A stretch of DNA of 64,000 nt from Clytia hemisphaerica. Its lineage: Eukaryota; Cnidaria; Hydrozoa; Leptothecata; Clytiidae. The stretch spans positions 1,620,876 to 1,684,875 of the forward strand of contig CACVBU010000237.1 in the NCBI GenBank assembly GCA_902728285.1, given 5' to 3'. This document shows positions 1 through 12,300 of this stretch, piece by piece (positions within the stretch are counted from its first letter, which is position 1; each line of letters starts with the position of its first letter). Both the position numbers and the translations under genes were made by a program. The notes under the pieces were generated by a model. That model made no database searches. It was not told the DNA's origin and saw only the letters and a list, made by a program, of their open reading frames with translations.

Positions 1-86
1 TGTTCTTATAATGTTCTTAAATTTTTGCCAAATTTCAGCCTAAATGTTCTTACAAACTGGGTTCTAATGAAAAAAAAAAACGTGTA
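1..86. mobile_element. CACGTTTTTT-family MITE, cut by window start
   Basis: Right end of a family member: TGTTCTTA motifs followed by AAAAAAACGTG and a flanking TA (85-86). See the intact copies at 25439-25807 and 24163-24448. Confidence 0.6.
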
Positions 87-221
87 GAGCCAAGTTTCTG
101 TTCTATTGTATTAAATTTAAAGTGTAAATTGTAAGATTAATATTCTGACACCTTATGGCTCGTGTCTTGTCGTGTATGTCATTTCCGTAAAATTTCTTCT
201 TTTGATAATTTTTAACGGTTC

Positions 222-1535
222 TAGGAAAATTGCCCCCGAGAAAACTGCCCCCCGGAAAACTGCCCCCGGAAAATTGCCCCGGAAAATTGCCCCCCGGAAA
301 ATTGCCCCCTAGGAAAACTGCCCCTAGGAAAACTGCCCCCCGGAAAACTGCCCCCCGGAAAACTGCCCCCGGAAAACGGCCCCCGGAAAATTGCCCCCTA
401 GGAAAATTGCCCCCCAGAAAATTGCCCCCCAGAAAATTGCCCCCTAGGAAAATTGCCCCCCGGAAAATTGCCCCCTATTTTTCCATTTTTCGAAACTAAA
501 TCTAACTCAATTTTCAACATTTGGGAGATTTTGGATTACGCAATTTTACGTGATCGCGTCTTAACGGATTAAGAGATCTAGAATATTTTAGGGCTATATT
601 TTGGTCCAACGGTTGCAGGTTGCAGCCGTAATTTTCATTAAGTCGACGCTTTTTATAAGGAATAATGTGGTTTAACCATGGAATACAGAGAAAGCGTTTT
701 CTCTGTTTAGCGATAGTCAATTTCAATGTGTTTTATACTGTATTTCTTTCGCTATTCAAGTATTTTCTTTTTGGTTTTACAAAATTTCTTGGTCATATGG
801 AATGGATAACTTCATTCTATATTCCTCACGCTGACCATTGATCTGCTTTGCATGTTTTAGTTTTTAGTTTTTTCTTAAAGAAAAAAGACGCCTCAAAAAC
901 GACTTTTACAAGTTTTGTATGAGGTGGAGAAAGATAGTCGAGTAATAAAATCACTTTCAAAAAAATCTTTCCCAATTTCTTAACCCTAAGCGCCCTATCC
1001 GTGCTATCTTAAGCTAAGGGAACTAATTTTTACTAACTCGCCAAAATAAGTTCCCACCAAAATTAAAATTTCAGTTTTCTTGGCTAAATAACCCCTGAAA
1101 TTCAACAAAGTTGCTCAAAATAAGATGAAATAGAACAGATTTGCGCTGTCATTCGCTAAAATTAATTCCAACCACAGTTAAAAAATTAATTACATTATTC
1201 CCCAAAAAAAGTTCCCACCAAAATAATATATTTTTCGAAAATTTTCTACCCAGGACATTGTTGATCCAACCCCTCCTCCGCTTATCAATTTTCCGGAATC
1301 TGAAACTTCTTTTTTGTACGGATTATGCTGTTTTAGCCTTTTTTCCAATCCACCCCCGCTGACCCCCGTTGACTAGGTACCCTAAGAGTAATTCAAAACT
1401 ACTTAATTTTACAGCTACAATGGCCATTTGAAGTTTCATTGGATTTTATAAAAAAGTGGAAAAAAAGATGGGGGGGGGGCAATTTTCCGGGGGGCAATTT
1501 TCCTAGGGGGCAATTTTCCGGGGGCAATTTTCCTG
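222..1535. mobile_element. Foldback-type element with iterated GGAAAATTGCCCCC ends
   Basis: Left part (about 225-475) is a head-to-tail array of a 14-15-base unit, GGAAAATTGCCCCC with variants carrying CTAGGA or CTG. At 1472-1533 the same unit occurs inverted, four times. Between them is about 1 kb of unrelated AT-rich DNA. An 89-codon PP-K-rich frame across the array is a by-product of the repeat. The layout recalls foldback elements whose inverted ends are made of short tandem repeats. Confidence 0.6.
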
Positions 1536-1734
1536 ACACCTTTTTAACTAAAGTAAATTCCTTCAACCTCGTGTTTATCTAAAAATATTTCCTTTACTTC
1601 GATAGTTTCTTTATATATACAGTTTAAAATACAAAGTGCACCACAACATTCTTTTTATGAATAAGAATTTTTTTCATGGACCCACGAATTTTTTTCCGAC
1701 CCACGAAGGCACGCAACCCATGCAATTTATCACA

Positions 1735-1860
1735 CTCCTATTTTACCCATCCCCACTGAATTTTCTGATTTGAAAACAAAAGAATTTTGAAACAAATATC
1801 AATCAATCCCATCGAGTTTCACTGAAAAATTCCACAGGGTCTGTGAGAAGGGGGCGTTCT
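1735..1860. repeat. Fragment of a dispersed element ending GTGAGAAGGGGG
   Basis: Shares ATCCCCACTGAATTTTCT and the end GGGTCTGTGAGAAG with copies at 55640-55925 (same sense) and 16885-17360 and 25140-25425 (opposite sense). Confidence 0.55.
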
Positions 1861-2346
1861 CTTGGTTTTGAAATGAAAAAACACTTTTTAATAGAATTAG
1901 TTTTATAGGATAAAAACGTTTCATTGTGAGGGATATAAATAGAATTTTAGACATTGTTTTAAAATATATAATCAGATCAGAAAAAATGGTATCTTGTGAC
2001 TTGATCTTTTATGTTTTGTCATCCGTGGTATTTTGGTTTTTACATTTGAAAACCACACACTAAGAGCACTGATGTGTGACGAATTTGTCCTGATCTAAAA
2101 GGTTTTGTTTTTGAATAAGAGTGATATCGTTTGCTTACTCATCAATTTTGATTTACAAGCTTTTTAACATTAGTCAATCCAGGATGTGGAGCAAGATTGG
2201 TCGGAAAGAGGAAAAGAAAAACATTTTTTGTTTATATCAGCACAATATAACAATAGGAAGACACTACCCTGATATGAAATATGTGTCTGATATGAAACGG
2301 GAACACTCATGTAAAAATAAAACCTTTAAGCAATGTGTCTAGGCAA

Positions 2347-2590
2347 TACACGTTTTTTATAAGAACAAACTATATAAGAACATAAGGCTTCGATGGCCGA
2401 AACGTTAAGAACAAGTTAAAAACATTTTAAGGCTTCGGGGACTCTAAAACATCCAATTTCTTAGGAGAATGGTCAAAAAATTCTCAAAATGGCGAACTGA
2501 AGAATATATTAAGAACATTTTTAGGCTTAAAATCAAAAGTTGACATCACAAAGCTTCAAAAATTTTGGATGTTCTTTAAAAAAAGATGTA
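2347..2590. mobile_element. CACGTTTTTT-family MITE
   Basis: Starts TA-CACGTTTTTTATAAGAACA and contains several TAAGAACA and AGGCTT motifs. The right end is degenerate (GATGTTCTTTAAAAAAAGATG). Confidence 0.6.
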
Positions 2591-2926
2591 CTTAAATATC
2601 CAAAAACCTCGAAACATATAACAACCTCTCGACATTTTTATTTTCAAGACAAATAGTAAGCATTAGGGTTTAAATGACTCGCGGTAGAAATTATCCTAAA
2701 ATATTTTCTAATTCGTTAATTCAAAAACTCGAAAACCACTTCAAAAAAACGAAAATCACTTCAATTTATTTTTCCTTTGTATATCTTTCTCGATATAGCA
2801 GCCGTCTAGTTATACGAAAATAAACAAGATGAAAACCCAAATAATTAACTAGCTATAACTTTCATTGAGGTGCCACCGCAGCAAAACGAACACATAGAGT
2901 TGAATTTGCGTTCAAAAGGAATGATC

Positions 2927-3599
2927 ATGGAGGTATAAAGAAAAAGGAGAAGTATGCTATTGTAACCATGCTCGCCCTACGATTAAAAAAATTACGAGGT
3001 ATGCATGCTCATAGTCTCATATATCGTGCATTTTTAATGAGCTCTTTTGTTGATAGGTGAAATCTTATTGGCTAACTCAAGTGTCGGAAATAGGATGAGA
3101 CGAGATTCATTGTTTCTGACATCGGTGTAAGAAAATATTTGGACTAAAAAAGGGCCTGTAAACTTTGCAATCCTTCGTCAAATGACAAGATTTTTCTATC
3201 AACATTTTCTTCAAGGTGAACTCTATTGCTTAATACTTTCCTCCAAAATTCTCCAGCGACTTTTTGTCTACAAGTTGGGTCTAAAATTGTTTGTGCTTAT
3301 AAAGAACTTTTTATTTTCTGGCTGGAGAAAATATCTTTTCAAATCAAAATTTAATGGATGACAAAATTGAACGCAAACTTATTTCGTGGCTAAATTTTAT
3401 TTTATTCTCGTATATTAGAAGGCTAGAAATCTTCGATGCTGATAGTAAGAATGTTCAGAGCAAACTTGAGTTCTACTAAAAAGTCGTATTTCATCGGGCG
3501 AGCCTAGAATTTCTTTTGATTTATTACATAAAAGAAATCAAAAGACTTTAACGACCAATTACCGACAAATTCATCTCCTGTCTTTCTTTATACCTCTAT
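2927..3599. mobile_element. MITE with 9-bp target duplication (ATGGAGGTATAAAG ends)
   Basis: Inverted ends ATGGAGGTATAAAG and CTTTATACCTCTAT flanked by identical GGAATGATC (2918-2926 and 3600-3608). A 9-bp duplication suggests a Mutator-like family; no coding sequence inside. Confidence 0.75.
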
Positions 3600-3617
3600 G
3601 GAATGATCTTAGCCCTA

Positions 3618-3869
3618 CAGGGTGTCCCTAATAAAAGTATCGAGTTTGAACATGCGATCGAGTAAAAAAGTTTTAAGTGTGTATTCACAAAATTGTATTT
3701 TAAGCTCTCCCTCTTTTTTCTTTGTCATTACAATTAATTTATACGTTGTAACTACCTTTTTTAATGAGCCTATGTGATGGAGAACGTTCTTATATTTTAG
3801 CGATAACACACACAAACTTTTTTACTCAATCGCATGTTCAAACTCGATACTTTTATTAGGGACACCCTG
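3618..3869. mobile_element. 252-bp TA-flanked MITE with CAGGGTGTCC ends
   Basis: Perfect-looking inverted ends of about 35 bases beginning CAGGGTGTCCCTAAT, flanked by TA (3616-3617, 3870-3871), as in Tc1/mariner-type elements. A second copy in opposite internal orientation is at 58853-59103. The short minus frame inside is not a gene. Confidence 0.88.
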
Positions 3870-3985
3870 TACAGTAATTTTTGTTAAGAGTGACCTCCCA
3901 TCTGAGACAAAATTCTTTCAAATGCTAACAAATGTGTCAAGGGAGTAATTTACAGTCCACTTAGAGTGACATCCGTGCCTAGTCT

Positions 3986-4105
3986 TACACGTTTTTTATA
4001 AGAACAATTTCATAAGAATACGAGGCCGAAATTTGTCAAAACCTAAGAACAAATTGAGAAGAATCAGAACCTCAGATTTCAGAAATTACTGAGAAGTACA
4101 TGTTT
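3986..4105. mobile_element. CACGTTTTTT-family MITE, partial
   Basis: Left end TA-CACGTTTTTTATAAGAACA with following TAAGAACA-like motifs; no clear right end, so probably truncated. Confidence 0.5.
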
Positions 4106-4228
4106 CCATTTTAATTAATATTGACATTGAAAAACTCATATAAATTTAAGAGCAGCCCAGCCAGAATCATATGACTTACTGGTTTTACCTATAAAAAGCG
4201 TATATATCTTCATATGTTATTTTACCAT

Positions 4229-4932
4229 GGAGGTAATAAAAATATAGATGGAGAGTCAATGCCTTTTGTTCTATTCTGATTTATCATCGGAAGCAAACAG
4301 CTGTTTGGTTGCTTTGGGAATAAGATGATTAATTTTGGGTATACTCGTGGGAATACATTTAAGATGAATGAAAAGAAATTACATTTTTAACAAGTATATT
4401 GAAATATAATAGCCTTGTCATGAAAAATTGAAAAAAACTTCACATAATAAGCACAATTCTCCAAACTTCTAGGGGAAGCCGCCAATAAAGCCATCGATAG
4501 ATTTAAAAAAGAATTACGTGTTACGATTAGGAACCTTGTATCGATCATTTTGTCAGAGTATGAAAACCGCTGCCCACTTAGACGTGAAGATTTTAAGATA
4601 AGAAACTTTCAATGATAATGTGATGCAACTCTCAATGTTAACAAAATGCCAGCCCAAAAATGTGTCCTCGTGAAATTAATATACTCTTTCAGTCCTACAT
4701 CAGTTGGATTTCGAATCGCATTTTAACAAGGATTTTCGGCAAAATTAAGTTTTTCAAAACCAACCAAACAGTCTCTTTCTGTTCCTATAAATTAATAAAT
4801 TGATGTTTTTTGCTTCCAATGATGGTACATCAAAGAAAAGCCGCTTTGAATAGATTTATAAAAGATTTCAACGACCATTTAGATTATTACCGAGACGTTT
4901 TTTCTCCATCTATATCTTTATTACCTTCATGA
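4229..4932. mobile_element. MITE related to 2927-3599
   Basis: Ends ATGGAGGTAATAAA and TTTATTACCTTCAT match the previous element's ends; both also carry a second inverted block, ATAGATGGAG and CTCCATCTAT here. Flanks ATTTTACC and ATTTTACT look like a slightly decayed target duplication. Confidence 0.65.
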
Positions 4933-5487
4933 TTTTACTAATGTACACGTTTAGCAACATAACTGTTCAAAAACTTTGAGTAGAGTAATATTTTTAACCT
5001 ATGAAGAGCGCTTAATAAGTTTTATTGCGAGCGAAAAAAATTGCAAGTATTTTAAACCTTTAAAACTATCTCAAGTATGATTTTTAAAATTGGGGCGTTT
5101 AAAAAACTCTTTTGGTGACCCTTGCTCTTCAGCGCCCCTTCAAAAAAGCTCCGCCCTGCCACAACGCCACTGTTTACAACTTACTGCTGATAACTTTATC
5201 GAGAACTTTGTTAGTGTCAATAAATTCGAATCAGTCAGAAATAAATGTCATGTAACAAGCACATAAAGATTTCGAGTAAGAACGTGATTTTTCTTCAGAA
5301 TTTAATTTTGCAACACGTGTATTCTTTTACCCATCAGCGTATGGTGTAAAAGATAATGCGTGGTAAGAGCATATGGTTTTGGGATTCTGCATTAGTCAAT
5401 ATTCCGAGTTGTCTTCAGAACAGTGCATTTCTTTGGGAAGCTTCCAGTTTAGTACAGTGTAAGCGGTTCGTTTATGTTCAAGTACCT

Positions 5488-6530
5488 CACTACACACTTT
5501 ATAAGCATACGGTAAATTTCGGCTGAAGCTCACTATGCTTAAGTAAAGCTCAATTTGAGACTCGAATTATGCTTAACCCTATGCTTCGTAAAAAAATTAT
5601 GTAAGTTTAGAAAGTGTACCAACGATGTAAAAATAAAAGATAACCAACTACCTCTAGAAGGCACTTCTCCCAAGAGAGCAACCATTGTTTCCCTATTGAA
5701 ATGAGCACTCCTTTAAAAAGCTCTGTGTGCAGTGCGTGTTATGCTTTTAGCTAGATTTTGACACACTTTTTGACATCCACTGAATTGATAGAAAATTTGA
5801 ATTCTTATTTACTGCAAATTTTGGAATTTTTTTCAAAAGATAAAGGTACCAATTTTTAGACAAATTGACTACGGATCGGCCTGATACCACTTAATCTTCA
5901 TCTGGATAAATAAACGCTCATAAAATGCTGTTATCTGAAAAATATATGTGTGATTTGAAGTGCGATATCTCACGAATGAAAAGTGCATGAAGGTTGCCTG
6001 ATACAAAATAAACAGATAAATGTTTATAGAACAATAATATCTAATTAAAAAATTCCTTCTGTGAGGCTGCCTATAGGAAAATACCCTTTTTTTAACCCAA
6101 ATTTTGGAAAAATATACATCACGTGATCGATTCTGTCCAATAGAAGGTTGCAAATGAAGCAAGTTTTTATTCAATTGCACTTTTTACGATGCAAAATGTC
6201 ATTAATATTTTTACAACCATAACACAGATGTTTTTTGAGAATCAAGGCAAGTTGGTTATCTATTATTTTTACATCGTTGAGTGTACATTCTTAAGAGACC
6301 AAGTTGTGTTATTTATATAAACAAAATAAAATCACCAATTTTTCGAATTTTGTTTGTAATTCTCTTCTTCATTCTTCTGTTATTTTCTGAAGTTTTGGAA
6401 ATTATGGTTCTAAAAATTTCTTTGGCTGAGCCTTAAGGTATGCTTAGCATATGCTTAATCTTTTTGGAAATTTGAGCTTCAGTATGCTTATAAACGTTAT
6501 GCTTATAAAAAAAATGAGTGTAGTGCAATT
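5488..6530. mobile_element. Nested pair of inverted-repeat elements
   Basis: Outer arms around 5488-5590 and 6430-6530 share CACTACAC and TATAAGCATA motifs in inverted orientation. Inner arms, 5617-5650 and 6250-6290 (GTTGGTTATC and matching complement around AACGATGTAAAAATA), define a second element inside. Open frames within are not gene-like. Confidence 0.55.
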
Positions 6531-6789
6531 TGATATTTGTGCTTCGAGTAAACGTTTGTCTGTTCCCATACAACAATATTATACTCCTATAGGGGAACGG
6601 GACGGTCTTTTGCATAGCTTATAACTAATTAATTCAGTGTATGCAAGTAAAACCAGCAGGAAATTAGATATTACCTATTTATAAATAACTTTTGTCTAAT
6701 AAATTGGCACGCTAACATTCACCCGAGTTAGAACGTGATAACGCTGCGAATCTTCACGCGTGACGTGCTATAAAGTATTAGGGTCTTAA

Positions 6790-7958
6790 GGGCTCTGGCC
6801 ATAGTCGGAAAATTGATTTTAGTATTTGAACATAAAAGTTATGTTTTAGGTTCTTTAACACTTTCAACAAAGAATTGCCTTTATAAATTGCTTTTTACAA
6901 ATCTTCCTTAAGAGTTATTAGTATATGTAATCACATGATAACGAGTGCAATTCGAATATAATTGCACGAGTGATTTTTTTGTTATTAATTTTCCGAATCC
7001 GAAAGGACGAGGAAAATTCGAAACAAAAAAATCACTCGTGCAATTTTCGAATTGTGCGAGTTATTATGTGATTACGAGCTAATCGCACAATGACTTTCAC
7101 TACTTTTTCCCAGTTAGGAAAGTAAATTACGGAAATTACACTGAGAGTTTTACATTCTTTCTTCTCTTCTCTTTATGTCTTTCTTTTAATGTTGATTATG
7201 GATTTTTATTCTCACAAAATAAATTTCGAATGTAATTAAAACGTTCGATGCAAAAAAATGTAAGAAAAAACAATAAAATCTATTTTGTAAACATTGGCGC
7301 AGCATTGGAGAGTGTGATTAACAATTAATTGCTCTCTACAGGATGCAATTAACGATTATTGCTCTCTTTGAGGGCGCGCCAAATAAGAAAAAATAACCCA
7401 TCGTGCGATTAAGAATTTAATCACAAAAATTACGTTATGAACTTTAAAAAGACGTTAATAATATGTTGCATCGCCTTCTTTTATAAAAAGTGCTAAGTTT
7501 TAATGATAATTAACCTTTTTTTTTCGAACTTTTTTCAAACTGTCCGCAAAGAATTGAACTGTTTTAAATTTTTCGGAAAAGTTTTCTAAATTAATGCATA
7601 AAAAGTTATGGCTGTTTTTCTATGAAAAATTGGGATGGAAAATTGGTCAAAAAGCACTATTTTCAAATAAGCTTTTAGAAACATTTTCCGAAAAACTGAT
7701 TTTAGTTCGATAAAAGATACACCATCTATGTTTTTTCTTTGCCGAAACTAAGCTCTTCAAAGTTGAAATACTCTTCTTCGCAAAAGTCTTCATTTTCCTC
7801 TTCATCAAATTTTTTCATTGCGATTCTTAAATTTTCAGACTCACGGATAATTGGCCTAACAGAAAATGTACAACATGCCACAGTTTTGTGGGCTACATCA
7901 AGTGGAAATTTATATTTCGTAAGTGGCAAATATTAAAAATTCACTATGGTCAGAGCCC
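6790..7958. mobile_element. TTAA-flanked non-autonomous element with internal hairpin
   Basis: Ends GGGCTCTGGCCATAGT and ACTATGGTCAGAGCCC, flanked on both sides by TTAA (6786-6789, 7959-7962), as in piggyBac-type insertions. A hairpin with arms from about 6927 to 7074 and a CCGAAAGGACGAG centre sits inside. A minus frame at 7726-7929 with an acidic tail has no recognised domain. A solo end of the family is at 55171. Confidence 0.7.
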
Positions 7959-8206
7959 TTAATTCCATAATACGGAGCAGATAATTTCAGGCCCGAATGG
8001 CTGGAGTAATCTAATGATATGCGGAACTGAGTCAATAGGTCGTCGCGGTTCTCCAAAACGACTTTTATGGTTAATCGTGTAGTGCATGTAAATTTGGATC
8101 AATTTGGTGGCGGCGTCTTTATTGGTCAGTATGACATTCACTCATATATCATATATACACGTAAAATATCTAAAGATCTACACAAAAAGTGTCTCAGAAA
8201 AATGAT

Positions 8207-8887
8207 TAAAGTCTATTCACGATAAGTGTGCACTCTTTTTTCTTTTACCTATAACTTTTGAAGGAATTCTTCAATCTTTATAAATTTGGTATCATTGGAA
8301 AGATATTAGTGAGTGGAGCAATTTGAAATAAAAAAATCTTTTAAAAAATTCTAAAAATGAAGATGAAAATGAAGAAGAAAAAAATGAAGATCTTGTAGAA
8401 AAGTGCTATAACTTTCATTTTCAGTGAAGTGAATTCTTGATCATCGAACGTCAGCACTGTGAAAAAAATTCTCAAAAATAACCATTCAGTCAAAAGATAT
8501 CAAACAAAGTTATAAGCTGGTTGACGTCTAAAAACGCTGTTTTCTGCTGTTTTCTGCTGTTTTTTGGGGTCAATCACTTATGAACTTTGTATCATAACTT
8601 CACATTGAATAAATATTTTAATGAAATTTTTTCACAGTGATGACCTCCTAAGATCAAAAAGTCTCCCCAGTGAAAATGAAAGTTATAGCACTTTTCTACA
8701 AGATCTTCATTTTTTTCTTCTTCATTTTCATCTTCGTTTTTAAAATTTTTTTAAAGATTTTTTTATTTCAAATTGCTCCACTCACTAATATCTTTCCAAT
8801 GATACCAAATTTATAAAGATTGAAGAATTCCTTCAAAAGTTATAGGTAAAAGAAAAAAGAGTGCACACTTATCGTGAATAGACTTTA
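8207..8887. mobile_element. 681-bp foldback element with long arms
   Basis: Arms of roughly 250-300 bases, starting TTAAAGTCTATTCACGATAA and ending with its complement, pair almost completely; the centre holds three TGCTGTTTTC units. It lies downstream of the cephalotoxin-like exon 10 and may separate it from a lost terminal exon. Confidence 0.85.
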
Positions 8888-9351
8888 GATGGAATGTGGA
8901 GACTCGTCGGCCACTGTTTTCTGTCAGAGCAAAAGAACCCAGAATCTTGTTAACACTGTCTAAGATAACCTATCTAATCCTCCTTTTCCAAAGCCCATGA
9001 CTGGTCTAGCCTAGGAATCTGAAATAGCCACTAATAAACGATGACGGAAAAGCAGTAAAAGAAATAACCACTGACCTCTAACTACTTGACTGAATCGGGC
9101 CTGTCTAGCTCACATAAATAGGAATCGTGTCCAGTTTAGGCTGACTAGAGGCTGACTAAGTCCATCATCTTGTTTTCTATTCTGGGTCGTCAACAACAGC
9201 GCAATTTAAAAAATTCAAAAATCTAAGGTTAATTGGAAAACAACACGGTGGACACTTTTACGGGAAATCTGCACCTAGTTAGTCTGTATAGTGTGTAAAA
9301 GGATATGATATATGTGGGGACAACCAACATAAAAAGATAAAAACGACATAC

Positions 9352-12300
9352 TTGAATGATTGCATTACAGATCCAGCGGGACATTGAACATGTTGACCTT
9401 CCAGTGTCCACACATCCTGGCCATTACCGACTTCTTTCCAAGGCGAATGTTGAACAGAACATTTTTCTTGACAAAGTTGATCAGATTCATCTTGTGAGTC
9501 ACCACAGTTGTTGTTGTAGTCGCACTTCAGGTGACCTTTTGATGAAAACGAAGCTTGGTCAATTAAATCAGTGGAGAGAGGTTTAGGTCGAAAACTGGGA
9601 TATTGCCAGCATAAACTTTCACGAATTGGTCTGTTGAGTATAATTTCTAAGACATTTAACTAAGAACTAAAAAGGTCAAATTAACAAAAATTGTGAAATT
9701 TGCACATCAAAAGTAGCTTAAAAGTGTTTCTTTTTTGTATATCCTAGATAACCCTACTGAGAACATATCTTCTGTGGATTGAAAGAGAAAGATTCGACTT
9801 CCGCCCTGATTATTCGGTAATTCGGTAAATACCTTCGATGCATTTCTTCTTATTCGAACAATGGAACCATCCAGGACAACATTTTTGAAAACAAGATCTT
9901 GTCTGTTGGTTCGGTCCTTGGCATGGCTTACCATGGCCATGTTTTTGAATGGAGGTTCTGCTTCTTGTTTGATGGCTGTTATATCCACAAGATCGAGTGC
10001 AACTATTAAATATATTTCTTAAAGTTTTGAGAACTGCTAGGACAATTTAAAGTTTTTAACAACGCTGAATATTACAGGCTTTTACTATAGGAATGATTTT
10101 TGTAAGGACATGAAGCCAAAATCTAACAACAAATTAGGAACATCGTAACAATGCTTAACTATGCAAGCCCTTTAAGCTAGTAAGCTAGTAAATGAATAAA
10201 GTAAGCATGCTAAAAACAATCTAAGAACATTCCAGCCTGAAAACCCCCAAAAAGAAAGAACAGTCAATAAAAACATGTATACATTCCTTTAGAAAATTGC
10301 ACCAACTTGAAAGTAATGCTTGATGAATATAAGAACACATTAATAACAGTTTACTAGTTTCAAACCTAAAGGGCTACTTAGACTACACAATATATTGGTT
10401 AGCAATAGTCGACAATATAGTTTTCGGACCATAATTTACGGAGTAAACAACAGGTGCTCTATTATAAAAAGGAATTTTCGTTTTGTAAAAAACCCCTTAT
10501 ATTGTTGGAATATTGCAAATATAGCTGACAATATATTGCAGACACCTCTTCAATATATTGCCGGCATTCATCAATATATTATCAATATATTGCCTGACAC
10601 TATATTGTGTAGTGTATGTAGCCCTTAAGACAAAAGAATCATGACGTTCGTTTAAGAAAGAATACCTTCCAAAACCAGACCACACATTCCACACACAATC
10701 TTTATTTTGACATTGAACTCCATAGAAAGACTTCTGGCAATTGCATTGTCCTGTCTGATCACCACATTCTTCACCAATGCTTCCAGGAGCATAACAAGAA
10801 CACGGAAGACATAGAGGTTTGACTGCATCTTTGCATGTCGATTTCACTGGTCCTTTGATGAAGAAGTTTGGTTTACATTGGTTTTCAAATACCATTGAAG
10901 AATGAATGTATCGACCAATACCCGAGCATTTGATATTGACAGAGTTGACAACATTGTATTTACATGTCAGGTTGGTGTAAAGCGCATCCTGTAAAATTAT
11001 GATAAGGAAGAAAAAATTGTTGGCATCAAAGTTGATGGAAGAGAAATGGACCGATTAGAAATCTGTGTACGAATTAATGTGAATTTCAACTAGTTTTTCC
11101 TGAACCAAAGGAAGAAATTCCAAATCTTTTATGGTTATTTCTTTTTTCAGGAATCTAACGCAATGCAAGGCTCAGTCAGTTCAATCTTTGAGGTAACAAA
11201 GAAGTTTTCCTTCGAATCAGAGAAAAATTTGACCTGTGGAGGGAACTTTAGGCGTGACTTTCGATCTAAGATGTACAGTAAACTTCTTTTATTCGAATCT
11301 TTCTATAATTCGAGCTTGTTCAGTCACTCGTCAAGGAGAAACACTCTAAAAATACTCTCACTATTTCGAATCTCTCTGTAATTCGAACAAATACGATTCC
11401 CCATTCGAGTTCGAATTACCTAGAGTCAACTGTAGTTCAAATAACAGAAAGAGTCAAATCATCGAGGTTCGAATTACAGAGACTTTACTGTAAATCTTAA
11501 ATGGGAAGTCACGCCTAAAGTTATCTTCGCAGGTCAAAGTGTTCTCTGATTCAAAGGAAAACTTTGTTACCTCAAAGATTGAACTGACTGAGACTGACAT
11601 TGTGTTAGATTCCTGTAAAAAGAAATAACCGTAAAATATTTGAAATTCCTTCCTTTCGTACCTGATCCTTAAATCTTTGTTTATAAAGTTCATCGACAAC
11701 ATCAGTATCTTCATCCATCAGGTCCAGTGCTTCAGCCCACATCACATACGCCTCTTGTTGTAAGATTACAAATTGACGAAAAGCGTTGTCAATATGGTTC
11801 TTGTATGTTGGTGAGCAGGTGTTTTGTTGATGATATCGATCCATATACATAATCATCAATGGTTTGTGGTCTTGAACAATGAAATTGGATCCTTGTTTGG
11901 GTAATAAAAGAGGTTAAGATATTAATCACCTGTCTCAGTAGAAAAACAAGGCTTAATCATCACACCCCTGTCTCAGTAGTAAATTTAAATGTTGAGACCC
12001 CGCTGTCTTAGTAAAGAGGAGAGGTTTGATTACTATACCTATACGCAACCTCCGTTCCGGTGATCAGATGAGAATATTTTTTAAGCAGTTGGGATAAAAT
12101 GAAGGAGCTAGTCTTCTCATATTTGGCCTGGGGTATGGGAATCGATCCATATACATAATCATCAACGGTTTGTGGTCTTGTACTATGAAATTGGATCCTG
12201 GTGCAAAGAGAAAAGGTTTAGTAATCACACGACAACTGGCCAGGTAGGTTGAAGTATTCACCTTACAAAGCAAGGGATACCTCGCCATCGGAAACTCAGC

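Noticed and set aside
230-499. 89-codon frame rich in PPRK/PPGK
   Set aside because: It is the translation of the GGAAAATTGCCCCC array; the unit length keeps the frame open. No signal, splice or domain support.
3615-3815. 66-codon minus frame
   Set aside because: Lies within the CAGGGTGTCC MITE and is not open in the second copy's equivalent.
7726-7929. Minus frame with acidic tail inside the TTAA element
   Set aside because: Short, no ATG context, and no recognisable transposase motif; overlaps an open frame on the other strand.
7959-8141. Possible terminal exon of the cephalotoxin-like gene
   Set aside because: Open on the minus strand but no acceptor in the needed phase and no resemblance to the family C-terminus; it is squeezed between two transposons.
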